Origin: Ariolimax columbianus | Lineage: Eukaryota; Mollusca; Gastropoda; Stylommatophora; Arionidae | Direction: 5' to 3' | Assembly (NCBI GenBank): GCA_036924085.1 | Contig: JAVGWX010000002.1 | Span: 49,607,948-49,671,947, forward strand | Length of the DNA: 64,000 nt | Position numbers and translations under genes: made by a program | Notes under the pieces: model-generated | What the model was told of the DNA's origin: nothing | Database searches by the model: none | The model's input: the letters and a program-made list of their open reading frames with translations, nothing else | Shown: positions 31,361 to 42,219 of the stretch, one piece after another | Numbering within the stretch: position 1 is the stretch's first letter | How the letters are laid out: every line of letters begins with the position of its first letter

Positions 31361-31375
31361 CGTACTCAGTAATTC

Positions 31376-32219
31376 ATTATTACCATATTTATTCAGTAAC
31401 AGGTTACAATAGTTTTTTTTTCCTTATATCCCGATAAATACTTATGAAGGTAACCTGGGTTAAACCGACTGTAGTGATTTGATAGACTTCTCAGTTGTTC
31501 TTGTTGTTATTGTGCGCCCTGACTAGGACGTTTTGTGGCGGGTTACTGTAGCTTTCCACACATCCCGAAGGCGCACGATGAAGGTGGACCGGGGTCCTAT
31601 ATGTGGTTGTGCTATGCTTGACTTAATCTGCGTGTCGCTCACTACGACGGGGATCTCGTTAGCCAGGTTGCCATGAAAACAGCCCGTTTCCAGTGAAGAC
31701 TAAGGAGAAGTCGAGGTAGGGGTCTTGGCCAGTATATTTTGCCTGACCCTGACTAACATGTCATCAGTATGTTCGGTCTAACCAGACGTTAGTCTTCCTC
31801 CCCCAAGCTTCTCGGTAGGCTCTCCATCACTGGATCCCAATACCGATCTTCACCTCGACGGCCAGGATTCCAGGAAGCTAGATTCCAGGAGCACAATGCA
31901 AACGTGAAGTGGGGGGTCTTGGTCAGTATGTTTCACCCGACCATGACATCATGTGACCATCTCATGAACTCAGCTAGAGTTGGTTGTCGATCTTTAACCT
32001 ATCAGCACGACACATACTTTCTCAAATGTGTCAGACGATTTTTCTCACTACAGATACCGTTACAGATATCGGCATAAACAACGCAGAACTCAAACAACTT
32101 TAACGTATAACACAGAATAACAATTTAAAGTTAGTTTGATTAATGTTTCCACTGTGAGGTGCACGTAGTCCCATAGCTGAAACTGTTGTTGCGAATAATT
32201 AGTTAGAAACATTAATGTA
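31376..32219 (+). repeat. Dispersed repeat X, copy 1 (about 31495-31960)
   Basis: The stretch with GTGCGCCCTGACTAGGACGT, GATGAAGGTGGACCGGGGTC, GTTGTGCTATGCTTG, AGCCCGTTTCCAG and GGTCTTGGCCAGTATAT is repeated in the same order at 36975-37330. A shorter echo (GGGGTCTTGGTCAGTATGTT) lies at 31911-31935. No coding content is supported and I do not recognise the family. The flanks are plain AT-rich DNA. Confidence 0.7.
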
Positions 32220-33667
32220 CGATTGGCGATCCGAAATTAAAGCCCCCTATTTGGGATCAAGATCCTGAGCAGCGCATGAGTTGCAGTGGTCAGCGACCCA
32301 TAGCTGACTGCTAGTGTCAGGGCTGGCGAACCATAGCTGCCAAGATCCTTCTGCACCTCCACGCGGTGATCCTGGATAACAGGCTGCAGCAGAGCAGACT
32401 GTCTAAGGAGAAGGGATCAAAGAGTGAATGCCAACCCGGTACTAAAAAAATGCTTGCTGAAGTCGGATGTGTTGGACCGAAAGGTGCAAATATCGCAGTC
32501 AAGCTGTAAACTATGACACAACGCATTCCGTTCTCTGGACTACATTCTGCTACTTAAGCCTTTTCAGGGAATTGTAGCGGGAGATTGAGAACGAACGAAG
32601 CCAAGCCAAAGCCCCCTATTTTATTATGATGTCGTTGACGTCAGATCGACGCATCCTGACCGTTTGCGGAGACCAAATAGTGAATGTTAGCACACTGAGG
32701 TAGTGGGTTGTGCGTTTCAGCAGTGGCTAAAGCGACACGAAGGACAAGCCCGGTTATGCAGAGCTGCCACACCACAATGAAGAACGTCTCGATCAACTCC
32801 TCTGTGGAAATCGGAGGATTAAGGGCCAAGGATTTGTCTACGGAGGTGGATATCGGCTTAGCTGCGTTGAAAACGATGGTGGTAACTTTGGAATATTACA
32901 ATGTTGGGTGGGTCCCATGAATGCTTACACAGGAACAGAAAGAACATCGCATGCAAATTTGTCATGACCTCTTGAATAATTGCAAGGATAAAGATGACAG
33001 TTTCCTGGATCGCGTCATTAATGGGTGCCAGCACTAAAATTCTGAATCAAAATACAGTCCATGGAGTGGTGATATGTAAATTCCCCATCGAAGAAATAGT
33101 TAAAGACGCAATACTCAGCGAGTAAAGTGATATGCACTGTCTTTTGGGATAGGAAAGGGTAATCCTGCTTGATTTCGCGGAACTTGGACAAACCATCAAC
33201 TCTGACCGTTACATTGCGACGCTATCTAAGCTGAAGGTTTCAATTTCCAGGGTCAGGCCAGAGAATAAGACAACCTGTATTTTGCAACACGATAACGCCA
33301 GTGTAAAGGCCGTTGAGCACATTGTCAATCTTGTATGGACTGTCCTACCACACCAACCGTATAGTCCGGATTTGGCGCCTTCTTACTTCCATATGTTCAG
33401 GCCAATGAAAGCTAGACTACTTGGGCAATATTTTCATAGCAACGACGCCGTCATAGCAGCTGTGAGACAGTGGGTCACCTCCGATAGTGCAAATTTTTAG
33501 AAGCGCGACATGAATGCTCCTGTTCATCGTTGGAGAAATGTAAAGCCCACTGTGGTAACAATGTTGAAAAATTACTCTGTCAAATGGCGTTATTGTTGTT
33601 CATTTTTTTTACGTGTTATGGTTTTCATGGAATAAAATAGGAGGCATTACTTTCGGAGTGCCGCTCC
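32220..33667 (+). mobile_element. Mariner-like transposon with SINE-1 nested in its left end
   Basis: Termini are inverted: left GGCGATCCGAAATTAAAGCC, right (complement) GGCACTCCGAAAGTAATGCC, both running into CCTATTTTATT once the nested SINE is skipped. TA lies at 32218-32219 and 33668-33669. Transposase remnants on the plus strand: LTQEQKEHRMQICHDLLNN and DDSFLDRVI (32924-33025), then LQHDNASVKAVEHIV, WTVLPHQPYSPDLAPSYF and NDAVIAAVRQWVTSDSANF (33279-33500). Multiple stops and frame changes; dead. Without the SINE it is about 1.1 kb, shorter than a normal mariner of about 1.3 kb, so it also carries internal deletions. Confidence 0.88.
32253..32602 (+). repeat. SINE-1 copy with 14-bp target-site duplication
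   Basis: It begins GGGATCAAGATCCTGAGCAG and ends GGGAGATTGAGAACGAACGA. It is flanked by AAAGCCCCCTATTT at 32239-32252 and 32603-32616, which is mariner terminal sequence. It is about 350 bp and very similar to 33918-34332. I see no convincing pol III A/B boxes, so the promoter type is open. Confidence 0.88.
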
Positions 33668-33917
33668 TACTAGTTGTAATTTTTTTCTGAGGTGGATTGA
33701 ACTGTGATCACTTCATCGTTGTTTGCCTTCCCTATACTTTATTTTGTTTGATTTACAGTTTGCTTTTTTGAATTCTACCGCCGAAGGCACGCCTCTTTCC
33801 ACACAGGCTGCAGGCCTTTGTACCAATCATTTTTGTACGCGGAGAAGTGGTCATACCGAGAAAAATCCCCGACATGCCCAGTCAAACTGGACATGAAGTG
33901 ATTTCGAACCCGGTATG
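33668..33917. other. Short spacer, no gene recognised
   Basis: AT-rich spacer between the mariner and the next SINE. Confidence 0.4.
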
Positions 33918-34332
33918 GGGATCAAGATGCTGAGCAGCGCATGAGCTGCAGTGGTCAGCGATCCATAGCTGACTGCTAGCGTCATGGCTAGCGAACCATA
34001 GCTGCCAAGACCCTTCTACACCTCCACGCGGTGATCCTGGAAAACAGGCTGCAGCAGGGCAGACTGGCTAAGGAGAAGGGATCGAAGAGGGAATGCTAAC
34101 CAGGTACTCAAAAAATGCTTGCTGAAGTCGGATGTGTTGGACCGAAGGTGCAAATATCGCAGCCAAGCTGTAAACTACGACACAACGCATTCCGTTCTCT
34201 GGACTACATTCTGCTACTTACCCTTTCAGGGTTTGGTAGTGGGAGATTGAGAACGAAGAAGAAGAAGAAGAAGAAGAAGTAGAAGAAGAAGAAGAAGAAG
34301 AAGAAGAAGAAGAAGAAGAAGAAGAAGAAGAA
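33918..34332 (+). repeat. SINE-1 full copy with long GAA tail
   Basis: Same start as 32253 (GGGATCAAGATGCTGAGCAG) and same 3' end, followed by about 25 GAA triplets (34256-34335). Flanks CCGGTATG at 33910-33917 and 34337-34344 form the duplication (12 bp with one mismatch if GAA is included). The two full copies differ by scattered substitutions only. Confidence 0.88.
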
Positions 34333-34556
34333 GAATCCGGTATGTGGGGATTGGAAACCAAGCTTTCGCTCGGTTTACACTACCACATCACGTGCTCACT
34401 ATCTGCTAGTCAGCTATCCATTTTAAAGAGAAGCTCCAGACATGGATAGAGTTCACCAAGAGAACTTTTCTGATAGTGTGGACATCAAAGACGTGTTCGT
34501 ATAACGATTCAGAAGCACGGTAGACAAGATTGTGTCGAGACCATGGATTGAACTTG

Positions 34557-34815
34557 GATCGAAGATGACGCTCAAATGAACTCACAGAAGTCAGTGACTC
34601 ATAGCTGGCTGCTTATATAAAAATCAGCGAACCAGAGCTGACCAAAGCCCTCTTCCTCCTCTAAGGGCAGGCCCTGGAAACAGTCTGCGCTAATGCAGCC
34701 TGGCTAAGAAAATTGGGATCGTAGTGGGAAGGCATATCCGTAACTAAAGAAGTCAGCTGAAATCGGATGTGTCTGACCGAATGTAGCAAATAAAACAACC
34801 TAGCTGTAAACTGCG
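34557..34815 (+). repeat. Diverged SINE-1 copy
   Basis: It follows the SINE-1 order in a more diverged form: GATCGAAGATGACGCTCA, GACTCATAGCTGGCTGC, AGCGAACCAGAGCTGACC, GGGATCGTAGTGGGAAGGC, AGCTGAAATCGGATGTGTCT, CTAGCTGTAAACTGCGA. It ends head-to-head against the tail of a minus-strand LINE at about 34816. Confidence 0.75.
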
Positions 34816-35200
34816 ATACTTCTTCTTCCTCCTCGTTCGTCTTCAGATCTGGGCTTCAATGACTCTAACGAAGGCAGCAGTCGACTCAAGGCTCCGTGCA
34901 CTTCCGTGCAGCTTTTTGTGGAAGGACACTGGCTGTTGTCAAATGCTACTTCTTCTGTCGGTATACAGTGGGCAGGACTGCATAATATGTTCTGCGTCAT
35001 GGGGGCTGTGCCGCAAGCACAAATGTTAGTAGTGCCAATCTTGAACTTGTTGTACATATGACATCTCAGTCTGTTGTGTCCTGTGAGAAGTCGGAGAATG
35101 ATCACCTGGTCTCACCTGGAGAGTTGATGGAATGCATGGTGTTCTATGTGACCAGGACGGTCTTTTTTTCCATTTTGCACTGTACGTTGCCCTTATAACT
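34816..35200 (-). pseudogene. LINE-A related 3' end
   Basis: The minus strand reads HAFHQLSR, QVIILRLLTGHNRLRCHMYN, KFKIGTTNICACGTAPMT, then decays. It matches the post-RNase H tail of LINE-A. The 3' end carries GAAGAAG-type sequence facing the SINE tail at 34815. Truncated and frameshifted. Confidence 0.75.
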
Positions 35201-35917
35201 ACGATACAACATCACAGCGCCCTTTACAAGACGAATTGACGGAACCAGAAAGAAGAATTTCCTGAGGAATTCGTTTCGTAAAATATTATGAGTTTGTTGT
35301 TAGTTTTTGAAACGCTCGTACTAGTATTATAGTCGCATTACGAGTATGCAGACTAGCAGGGTAATGGGCAATATAAATGACATAGACCAGACATAGTGAA
35401 CCTGCATATGGGGTGAGCAGCCTACCAACGAAAGTGAGGATCTAAACTGTGACACCCAGAAGTCATGAATCTATTGAGAAGCCTAACATTGCACTTCAGC
35501 CAGGAAGACTCAGATAAACCTGCTTCTGTACGTCCCGAGATAAAATTGAATAAGTGGAACCTGTTACCAGAAGAAATTCCAGAAAAGAGATAAAGCATTC
35601 AGTGCAAATAGTTTATAAAATATTTAATCGTATGAATTATTTCCTAAGCTAAAACATATTAATAAATATGTGACAGAAATAACCACACAAAAATGAAATG
35701 ATGGAATGGCGCAAGCATTTAAAAAAAAATGTTCGCTCGAGAAACGATTATCCCACTGACCTTAAGCCAATCCTTGCTTGTTCAAGAGAGTGGAGAGAGA
35801 AAAAAAAGGAAGAAATGAAAAAAATCAAAATCTAAGAGGGAGTTGGAATGGAAAATCACATAACAGGGGTTCCAGATGTATAGGTCCTTGTACCCTGTTG
35901 GAATTTAGTAAACTATC
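35201..35917. other. No gene recognised
   Basis: No supported coding or RNA feature. Confidence 0.4.
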
Positions 35918-36960
35918 CTACACTTCCTTTGCTTTTAGAAAACCTTCCTGTAGCACCTTAGCTTTTAGAAAACCTTCCTGTAGCACATTAGCTTTTAGAA
36001 AACCTTCCTGTAGAACCTTAGCTTTTAGAAAACCTTCCTGTAGAACCTTAGCTTTTAGAAAACCTTCCTGTAGAACCTTAGCTTTTAGAAAACCTTCCTG
36101 TAGCACATTAGCTTTTAGAAAACCTTCCTGTAGAACCTTAGCTTTTAGGAAACCTTCCTGTAGAACCTTAGCTTTTAGATAACTTTCATGTAGCACCTTA
36201 GCTTTTAGAAAACTTTCATGTGGCATCTTGACCTTCCGAATACTGCCTCGTACCCCTTGTCCTTCACCAAACGCTCTCGTACCACCTTGACCTTTAACAC
36301 ACGTTCTTGTACCATCTTGACCTTTAGCAAATTTTCTCATACCCTCTTGACCTTTAACAAACTTTCTTGTATCCATTTGACCTCTAGCAAACCTTCCTAT
36401 GCTTCTTTGACTTTTAGTAAACCTGTCACTATATCCCATTAAATTATAACAAATCGTTCCATGCCCCCTTAGCTTTTAGTAACATCTCGGCTTTTAGTAA
36501 AACTTCCTGTCACGCCTTGACTTTTAGTAAACCTTTCTGCAACACCTTGACTTTAAGTATATTTTCCTGTCCCACCTTGACTTTTAGTAAAACTTCCTGT
36601 CACGCCTTGACTTTTAGTAGACCTTCCGGTAACACCTTAAGTTTTAGTAAACATTCCTGTAACACCTTGACTTTTAGTAAACCTTCCTGTCACACCCTGA
36701 CTTTTAGTAAACCTTTCTGAAACACCTTGACTTTTAGTATATTTTCCTGTCACACCTTGACTTTCAGTATATTTTCCTGTCACACCTTGACTTTTAGCAA
36801 ACCTTCCTTTCTCACCTTGACTTTTAGTAAAACTTCCCGTAACATCTCGTTTTTATAGCAAACCCTCCTATGACATCTCGGCTTTTAGTAAATCTGAATA
36901 CCATCTTTAGGCATTTAGTAAACATTATTGTTTCCTCTTGGCTTTTTTTAAACCTCCTCT
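35918..36960. repeat. 30-bp satellite, about 34 units
   Basis: The left third (35918-36190) is nearly perfect: CTTAGCTTTTAGAAAACC then TTCCTGTAGCAC/AGAAC. The right part diverges to CCTTGACTTTTAGTAAAC-TTCCTGTCACA with small indels. Because 30 is a multiple of three, frames stay open on both strands (FRKPSCRTLA on plus, EGFLKAKVLQ on minus). Nothing suggests these are translated: the variation follows the DNA unit rather than codons. Confidence 0.95.
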
Positions 36961-36974
36961 AAACTCTGTAGTTG

Positions 36975-37330
36975 TCAGTTGTTGTTGTTTAATGCCCACA
37001 ATGCGTAGGTTTACTCTTTTGTGCGCCCTAAAAAGGACGTTAAGTGTCGGGTTGTCGTAGTTTTCCTCACATCCCGAGCGTGCTGATGAAGGTGGACCGG
37101 GGTCCTCCAGGCGGTTGTGCTATGCCTGGCTTCATTTGCGTGTCACTTACTACTACGGGGATCACGTCGAATCTCACCTTGTTAGCAAAACTGTTGTCCT
37201 CGACAATAGCCCGTTTCCAGGACGACCAACGAGGAGGTCAGGTGAGGGTCTTGGCCAATATATTTCTCCTGAGCCTGGCTTACATTGTCTGATCAGTGTG
37301 TTTTGCCCATGACCATCTGTAGTTTAGAAG
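36975..37330 (+). repeat. Dispersed repeat X, copy 2
   Basis: Collinear with 31495-31960: GTGCGCCCTAAAAAGGACGT, GATGAAGGTGGACCGGGGTC, GTTGTGCTATGCCTGGCTTC, TAGCCCGTTTCCAGGACGAC, GGGTCTTGGCCAATATATTT. No ORF is convincing. Unknown family, about 350 bp. Confidence 0.75.
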
Positions 37331-37916
37331 ACCGTCAGACTCATTGGGAAACTACCCATGAAACGTCACATATAGAGACCAACTAAATTACAAAACTCAT
37401 CAGCACTCATATTGTGCCAAGTTTTATAGTTAATCCATTCATCATCCACATAGAGAAATAAAACACATAATGGTACAAAACACAACAAATCATTGTTGAG
37501 AGTGATCATTTCACAGAATCCTGCCCTGAAACAAACTGTATACCCATCTTCTTTTATTTTTTTACGGTATATAACAACCAGCGTTCCTAATCCAACCAGT
37601 TTTAAAAAATGATTACCCCTTTCATGACATTAAGTATTTTTGGAAATAATGTTACCCGTTTTTTATGAAATCTGTTCAGAATCAACATAAAGCGCACGGA
37701 TTTTGTACAGTTATGTCAGCCTTCTGTGCGTTCCATATGTAGTTACAAATTATATGAGCAAGTACATAGGTGAAACAGACCAAGCAAAAGAGGAGACCGA
37801 TTCTCTGGGGCCTAAAAAGTACTGAGGGGGGGGGGGGGGGGGGTATTGGCGAAGATGGATAAAGCTGAGATCAAAACAACGCCATCGTAAGATGCCTTTA
37901 TATATATATTAATATA
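37331..37916. other. No gene recognised; contains an 18-bp G tract
   Basis: AT-rich, with GAGGGGGG-type homopolymer at 37826-37843. Confidence 0.5.
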
Positions 37917-38600
37917 TCATCATCATCAGTTCCGTAACCTAGAAGATCGTTAAGGCACAGTCATTGCAATTTGTCGAACCAGAGATACGTCTCGATTTGT
38001 CGCTAGAGTATTAGTTTCAGCTATTTATCTTCCCGTCAACTCTTTTATATTGTACTCCGATCTCTTTTTTGTTTGGTCTTCCTTACCCTCGCTTCATAGG
38101 CACAGTACCTTGCAGGACGGTCTTGGTCAGCCCCACCGATCGTGATATATGTCCATACCATGTCAATTTTCGTGTTTTTTTTACTATAGTTAATCAGTTT
38201 TTATATTGACCTAACTCCTTCCTAACCATTTTTAAAAACACTCTCGTTTGTAACGCGATTCAAATATGAAATGCCAAGAATTCTTCGCAAGCAGCACATT
38301 TCCATTGCGCACATTTTACGTTTTAGGGCAACCGTCAGAGTCCAAAGTCTCACATACGCGTAGAGGTATACCGAGTTGACTATTATATACATTAAAGCCA
38401 CCTTTGATTTAAGGCTAACGTTATTGTCTTTCTAGATTTTTGTCAGGGCGACCATGGCCATCGCTGTTCTTGACTGAATCTTCGCTCTAGACCCTTCCGC
38501 ATTCCTATCTGCTCCAATATATTTGAACCGCGCAACACTTTCCAGAGGTTCGCCTTTGACCATAATCGTCTTTAAAATACCCTCTGGATAGTTGACCATG
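37917..38600 (-). pseudogene. LINE RT C-terminal tail ending in GAT repeats
   Basis: The minus strand gives KTIMVKGEPLESVARFKYIG, SRAKIQSRTAMAMVALT, NNVSLKSKVALMYIIVNSVY, AMEMCCLRRILGISYLNRVT, then LTWYGHISRSVGLTKTVLQG and GRPNKKEIGVQYK. This is the YLG to WFGH region of the RTE/L2-like LINEs, with GRP-K basic end. The tail is GATGATGATG (37917-37926 complement), unlike the GAA tails of LINE-A. Frames shift in several places. Confidence 0.85.
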
Positions 38601-38611
38601 ATCTAATTCAT

Positions 38612-38615
<4 letters not shown>

Positions 38616-38661
<46 letters not shown>

Positions 38662-38665
38662 TGTG
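38616..38665. repeat. (AT)n/(GT)n microsatellite
   Basis: About 42 bp AT dinucleotide followed by a short GT-rich tract. Confidence 0.95.
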
Positions 38666-39336
38666 TGTGTGCGTGTAAACATGAATACTAAAATATATTT
38701 CACATAGACAAGTTGATCCAAGAGCACCAAGAGTATGGTTATATGTGTTTGAGACTGTCACCTTACCATTTACGCTTAAACGCAATTGAACTCGTTTGGG
38801 CAAAGTTAAGGAGGGAGTGCCACCTAAAATCTGGTCAAAATGCGTTTTGTTCCGTAAATTAGATTTTGTTAGGCTGCTGGGAAAGTATAATCAATCTTCT
38901 TTCAAATACAACTGGAATTTAAAGTCTAGCATCAGTGGTTTTTAAGATATAGACTGTCAAACAGATCTGGGGTAAGTCCTAAAAAAATGTTTTAAATTTT
39001 TTAAATGGCTGCCAGTTACTAGCTTCAAATTATTACTCCCCTAGAATTTAGTTATCACAACAAGCAATGAGGGGTTTTCAAGCTCCCTTAAATAATATAA
39101 TGAGTGCTCTCCACTTAATGCATGTGGCAGAATATGTTAGTCACAATTTTAGCTCATTCAAATTGTAATTTTCAAAGAAGAATAGTTTCATGAGAATTTT
39201 GAGAAATGAAATCACGTGACGCTAAGATAAGAAAGAAAGTTAATAGGAAACGTAAGTGATATGGTTATTGGTCTACTAAAGGAGCAGATGTCGAACTATG
39301 TGACAATTTAATTAGTGGATTGTAGGTTAGGCCTGT

Positions 39337-39446
39337 TCTTCTTCTTCTTTGGTGTTCGTTCTCAATCTCCCACTACCAAGCTCTGAACAGGGCTTTGCAA
39401 GTAACAGGATGTAGTCTGCAGAACGGAATGCGTTGTGTCTCGTGAT
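39337..39446 (-). repeat. SINE-1 3' end, minus copy
   Basis: On the minus strand: AACGCATTCCGTTCTGCAGA, GGGAGATTGAGAACGAAC, then GAAGAAGAAGAA. It is the last roughly 110 bp of the family seen at 32253-32602. Confidence 0.8.
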
Positions 39447-42064
39447 TACGTTCTGATAATCTTAACAACATCAAAATTAAATCTTTTAAAAGTTCATTGA
39501 CCACTAATGGTTACAGAACCTGTTTGTCACTTTTGTTATTCCAATGCACAATTGCTAGAGACAAAGAGGACGGGTCTAGGCAGTGAGTTTAAGTTTCATT
39601 GTACCAGAAACAATTATAATGTACATCATTTTCTACATGTAATCAAATATATATGGGTAATGTATGTGTGAATTCAATAAACAGGTGGGCTGTATTAGCA
39701 TTGAGATGTGTTGGAAAAGGGTTTGCAGACCTGCAGATGTTCTGTGGTGTTATGAACTTGTCACTACCAAATTATACATACAGCCACAACAAATGGTGTC
39801 CATATAAGAAAGCTGTGGCAGTGAAACTGTTCATACAAACACACCAGTAACCTACCTGCTGTTATTACGGTTAATTTAAAACCACTATTTTAGGACCGCG
39901 ACAAGAATGAACTACTTAAAAAGTGTGTTGAAGGAAATACACAAAATGTCGAAGATTGACTGAACAGTGCTATCTTGAAATTATTTATGTCTCAAGAACA
40001 AGAATCATTAGCTAACTATTGTGAAAGCTGTTATTACTATTGCAGTTTATGTTTATAATCATATGACAAAATCTCTGTTGGTAATGGAGGAAATGGAATT
40101 ACATACTTGCAGGTATCTGAGAGAGTCCTGTGAACACACAAACATTTTGTCGCTAAAAAGGAACTCAGAGAAAAGCTATTAATGCATGCCACGGGGGCAT
40201 ATAAGAGGACATTTGTGCTGAATGATTGGCAGGCAGTTACTAAAGGGTTTATATATCAGGTTGGAGATCATTGATAAGAATCACGGTATTAAATTATCAG
40301 AAAATGGTAAAAAATAATTTCCTTAACTTTTTGCCTAAAACCGCAATGTACAGAGTGTGTGTAATAATGTTGTTTTTTTTTAGCAATTGTCCTGCAACTT
40401 TGCACATATATTCTAAAAATTCTTGGTTTAGTTGTGTACTATGGAAATCAAGCTATCTTAAAATGTGTAAGAGTTAATACATTTAAAGTATCAATTTTGG
40501 AGGGACAAAATCGAGTTAATTTTTGAATTTTCATAAAAACAATATCGTAAAAGATGTAGCTTTGGCTGTAATCCATAATGAAGGGATAATCTTGAACATC
40601 ATTATAAGAAAAAAGACACACGAGAAATTACATGCAGAGTTTTGCCATTTTTTTCGAATATAAATTTTCAGTATTACATTTTCAAAATTGCGTTTTAAAA
40701 TTAACATCTGGAATGCTACATTACAATAAATGATATCATGATGTAGGGTTATCATCTTTAGAACACCTGCCCAACCTTTATATGGGATATATCAATTTTA
40801 AAAATGAAGTTGCAACAATTATAAAAATGATACCTCTCACTAGGTACTACTCTTTAAAGGACAAGTAGCAGCTGAAAATTAAACTTTCAAACTATGCGAT
40901 ATGAAATAACGAAAGTATGCAGCCTTCTGAAATATAGATAAATATTCTTGGGCTACTAAATGTGAGGACCATGTCTTGAAAGAGAAAGAGGGCTATTGAA
41001 AAAAAGGTGCAATACCGTTCTTTCTTCCGAGAGCAGTCATCAATGTGTTGGAATCATCCGACTATGATTAAGTGAAAAATTAATCTACATGTTCTTTTTC
41101 CTTGGCAAAGCGCTCCTATTCAGGGTCGCCCCAATCAGCTAGAAGATGGATCTCAGAACTGAATTATAACCATTTATTGTTTTCTTTAGTATGTATTTAT
41201 AAAACTGATCCAATCCATCTGAAGTGTGTACTTTATATGTTCTATATATCGTGTGCTTTTACAGTTTCACACATGTTTTCTACTAAATACCCAGTTAATT
41301 CTTACATCTCCTAAAACACATGAACTACATTACAAAAGGGCATTTTGTGGAACATAATGTAGAAAATCTAATACAAATTGAAGAGACAACTTTGCCTAAG
41401 AAAAGACATTGAAGAACAAAATTTCAGTAAATTATTTTCTTAAGGGACAAAATAATTGCTAAGAAATATCAAAAGAACTAGCCACTTTAAGAAAAATGGC
41501 ACTACCTGATACAATGTACATTCTTTCGTCATTATGATATTAAAAAGATAAGTTGACGTGCAAATAATCGCGCATATCGATGTAAGGGTTATTTAGATAT
41601 TAGGCGGCAATTGACGGCACCAATTGTAAAACAGACAATAGTTGACACATGAAAGATTCGTCATTTAGTCCTCAGTCTTTCCAGTGAGTCCGTAGGCCTT
41701 CTATTACATTAGCCCATGGTTTTGCCGGACTAGATGTTAGCCTTATCGTTCCGATAGTTGTCAGTAAAACGCACTGTGTTGTAGTAAATACACATGCACC
41801 ACCGTGTTAAAGAAAAGAAATGCTAATAATTAAAATAGTATGTGATACAAAATAACACAAGGAAGAGACGAGAAGGAGGGAATAACATTTTACAGGAAGA
41901 GATGAGGAGGGAATACCGTTTTAAAGGAAGAGATGGATACGGAAAAACGTTTTACAGGAAGAGACGAAAAGGAGGGAATTCAGTTTTAAAGAAAGAGACG
42001 AGATGGAGAGAATAAAGTTTTAAAAACGATTAAGAAAATGTTGTATTATATGGAGTATAAACCT
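39447..42064. other. No gene recognised; short array at 41863-42030
   Basis: The longest stretch here without mobile-element protein remnants. Only short frames, AT-rich. At 41863-42030 about five imperfect units of roughly 37 bp (GGAAGAGACGAGAAGGAGGG then AATA-CGTTTTACA) form a purine-rich array. I cannot exclude regulatory or UTR function. Confidence 0.45.
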
Positions 42065-42219
42065 GAACCATGATCAAGAAAATGGAGAAGAGTATTGACG
42101 CCTTTGAAATATGGGTGGGTACACATAAGACTTGGACGAGTGTCTTGGAAAGACATGAGGGCAAATAGTGAAGTTCTGGCTCAGCTCAAGGTGGAGAAGA
42201 TATTTCTGAAGGAAAGAAA

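Noticed and set aside
27735..31375. Full-length active LINE
   Set aside because: The endonuclease N-terminus and any ORF1 are missing and there is a frameshift at 30873-30878. It is close to intact but not complete as given.
35918..36439. 173-codon minus-strand repeat ORF (EGFLKAKVLQ)
   Set aside because: The 30-bp satellite is a multiple of three, so frames stay open by period alone.
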